Assembly: GCA_012522285.1 (NCBI GenBank)
Contig: JAAYKS010000346.1
Location: forward strand, 1 to 5,305
Direction of reading: 5' to 3'
DNA: 5,305 bases
DNA from: Clostridiaceae bacterium
Lineage (GTDB): Bacteria > Bacillota > Clostridia > Saccharofermentanales > UBA5734
This document shows positions 5,253 through 5,305 of this stretch, piece after piece. Made by a program: the position numbers and the translations under genes. The notes under the pieces were generated by a model that was given only the letters and a program-made list of their open reading frames with translations, did not search any database and was not told where the DNA came from. Numbering within the stretch: position 1 is the stretch's first letter; each line of letters starts with the position of its first letter.

Positions 5253-5281
5253 ATCTTATCACGGGAAGCAGCGAATAGCAA
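5253..5281 (-). promoter_or_regulatory. Candidate distal promoter with extended -10
   Basis: On the minus strand TTGCTA (5281-5276, 4 of 6) and TAAGAT (5258-5253, 4 of 6) are 17 bases apart, and the -10 is preceded by TG plus one base (TGATAAGAT), an extended -10 element. Transcription would start near 5246. It may work together with or instead of the proximal candidate. Confidence 0.4.
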
Positions 5282-5305
5282 GGGATTCACCAAAAATGGT
5301 CATCA

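Noticed and set aside
5280..5305. Possible plus-strand gene start (AAGGGA at 5280-5285, ATG at 5296-5298) at the right edge
   Set aside because: Only three codons are visible and the spacing is on the long side; it cannot be supported from this window, and the same bases fit a minus-strand promoter.
1..5305. CRISPR arrays, tRNA or rRNA genes, insertion sequences, integrase sites, long direct repeats
   Set aside because: I read both strands and saw no repeated spacer pattern, cloverleaf-like segment, transposase motif or long terminal repeat.

Overview
The window looks like a piece of a moderately GC-rich bacterial chromosome. The likeliest source is a Bacillota (Clostridia-type) genome. Shine-Dalgarno sites are strong (AAGGAGG at 1761-1767 and, on the minus strand, 5137-5143). 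Promoters resemble sigma-A sites, genes are packed tightly between intrinsic terminators, and there is a small CxxC/CxxC zinc-ribbon protein of a type I associate with Clostridia. The taxonomy is inference from gene content and signals; there is no rRNA or other decisive marker.

Layout from left to right. (1) Positions 1-1377, plus strand: the 3' part of a glycolytic gene in which phosphoglycerate kinase (PGK) runs in frame into a complete triosephosphate isomerase (TPI), making one bifunctional polypeptide. It ends at a perfect palindromic hairpin (1403-1430). (2) Positions 1461-1682, minus strand: a 73-residue FmdB-type zinc ribbon that converges on that hairpin. (3) Positions 1777-3536, plus strand: a compact two-gene operon with its own promoter, encoding an RraA/HMG-aldolase-like protein and an Ldh_2 (malate/L-lactate dehydrogenase type) NAD(P)-dependent oxidoreductase. 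It ends at a bidirectional terminator (3568-3598). (4) Positions 3619-4899, minus strand: a complete DEAD-box RNA helicase with a short basic tail, converging on the same terminator. (5) Positions 4952-5128, minus strand: a 58-residue zinc-ribbon protein just upstream of the helicase. A strong intrinsic terminator lies between the two. (6) Positions 5129-5305: a gene-free leader and promoter region for the zinc-ribbon gene, with a hairpin followed by a short U-run and two candidate promoters.

Functionally the window has three unrelated parts: central glycolysis (PGK-TPI), a probable 2-oxo/2-hydroxy acid module (aldolase/decarboxylase plus dehydrogenase), and RNA metabolism (helicase plus zinc ribbon). 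Nothing indicates a mobile element, a CRISPR array, a tRNA or an rRNA. The points most worth a second look are the nearly linker-free PGK-TPI fusion, the unassigned RraA/Ldh_2 pair, and the terminator-like hairpins on both sides of the zinc-ribbon gene, one of which sits almost against the helicase start codon.
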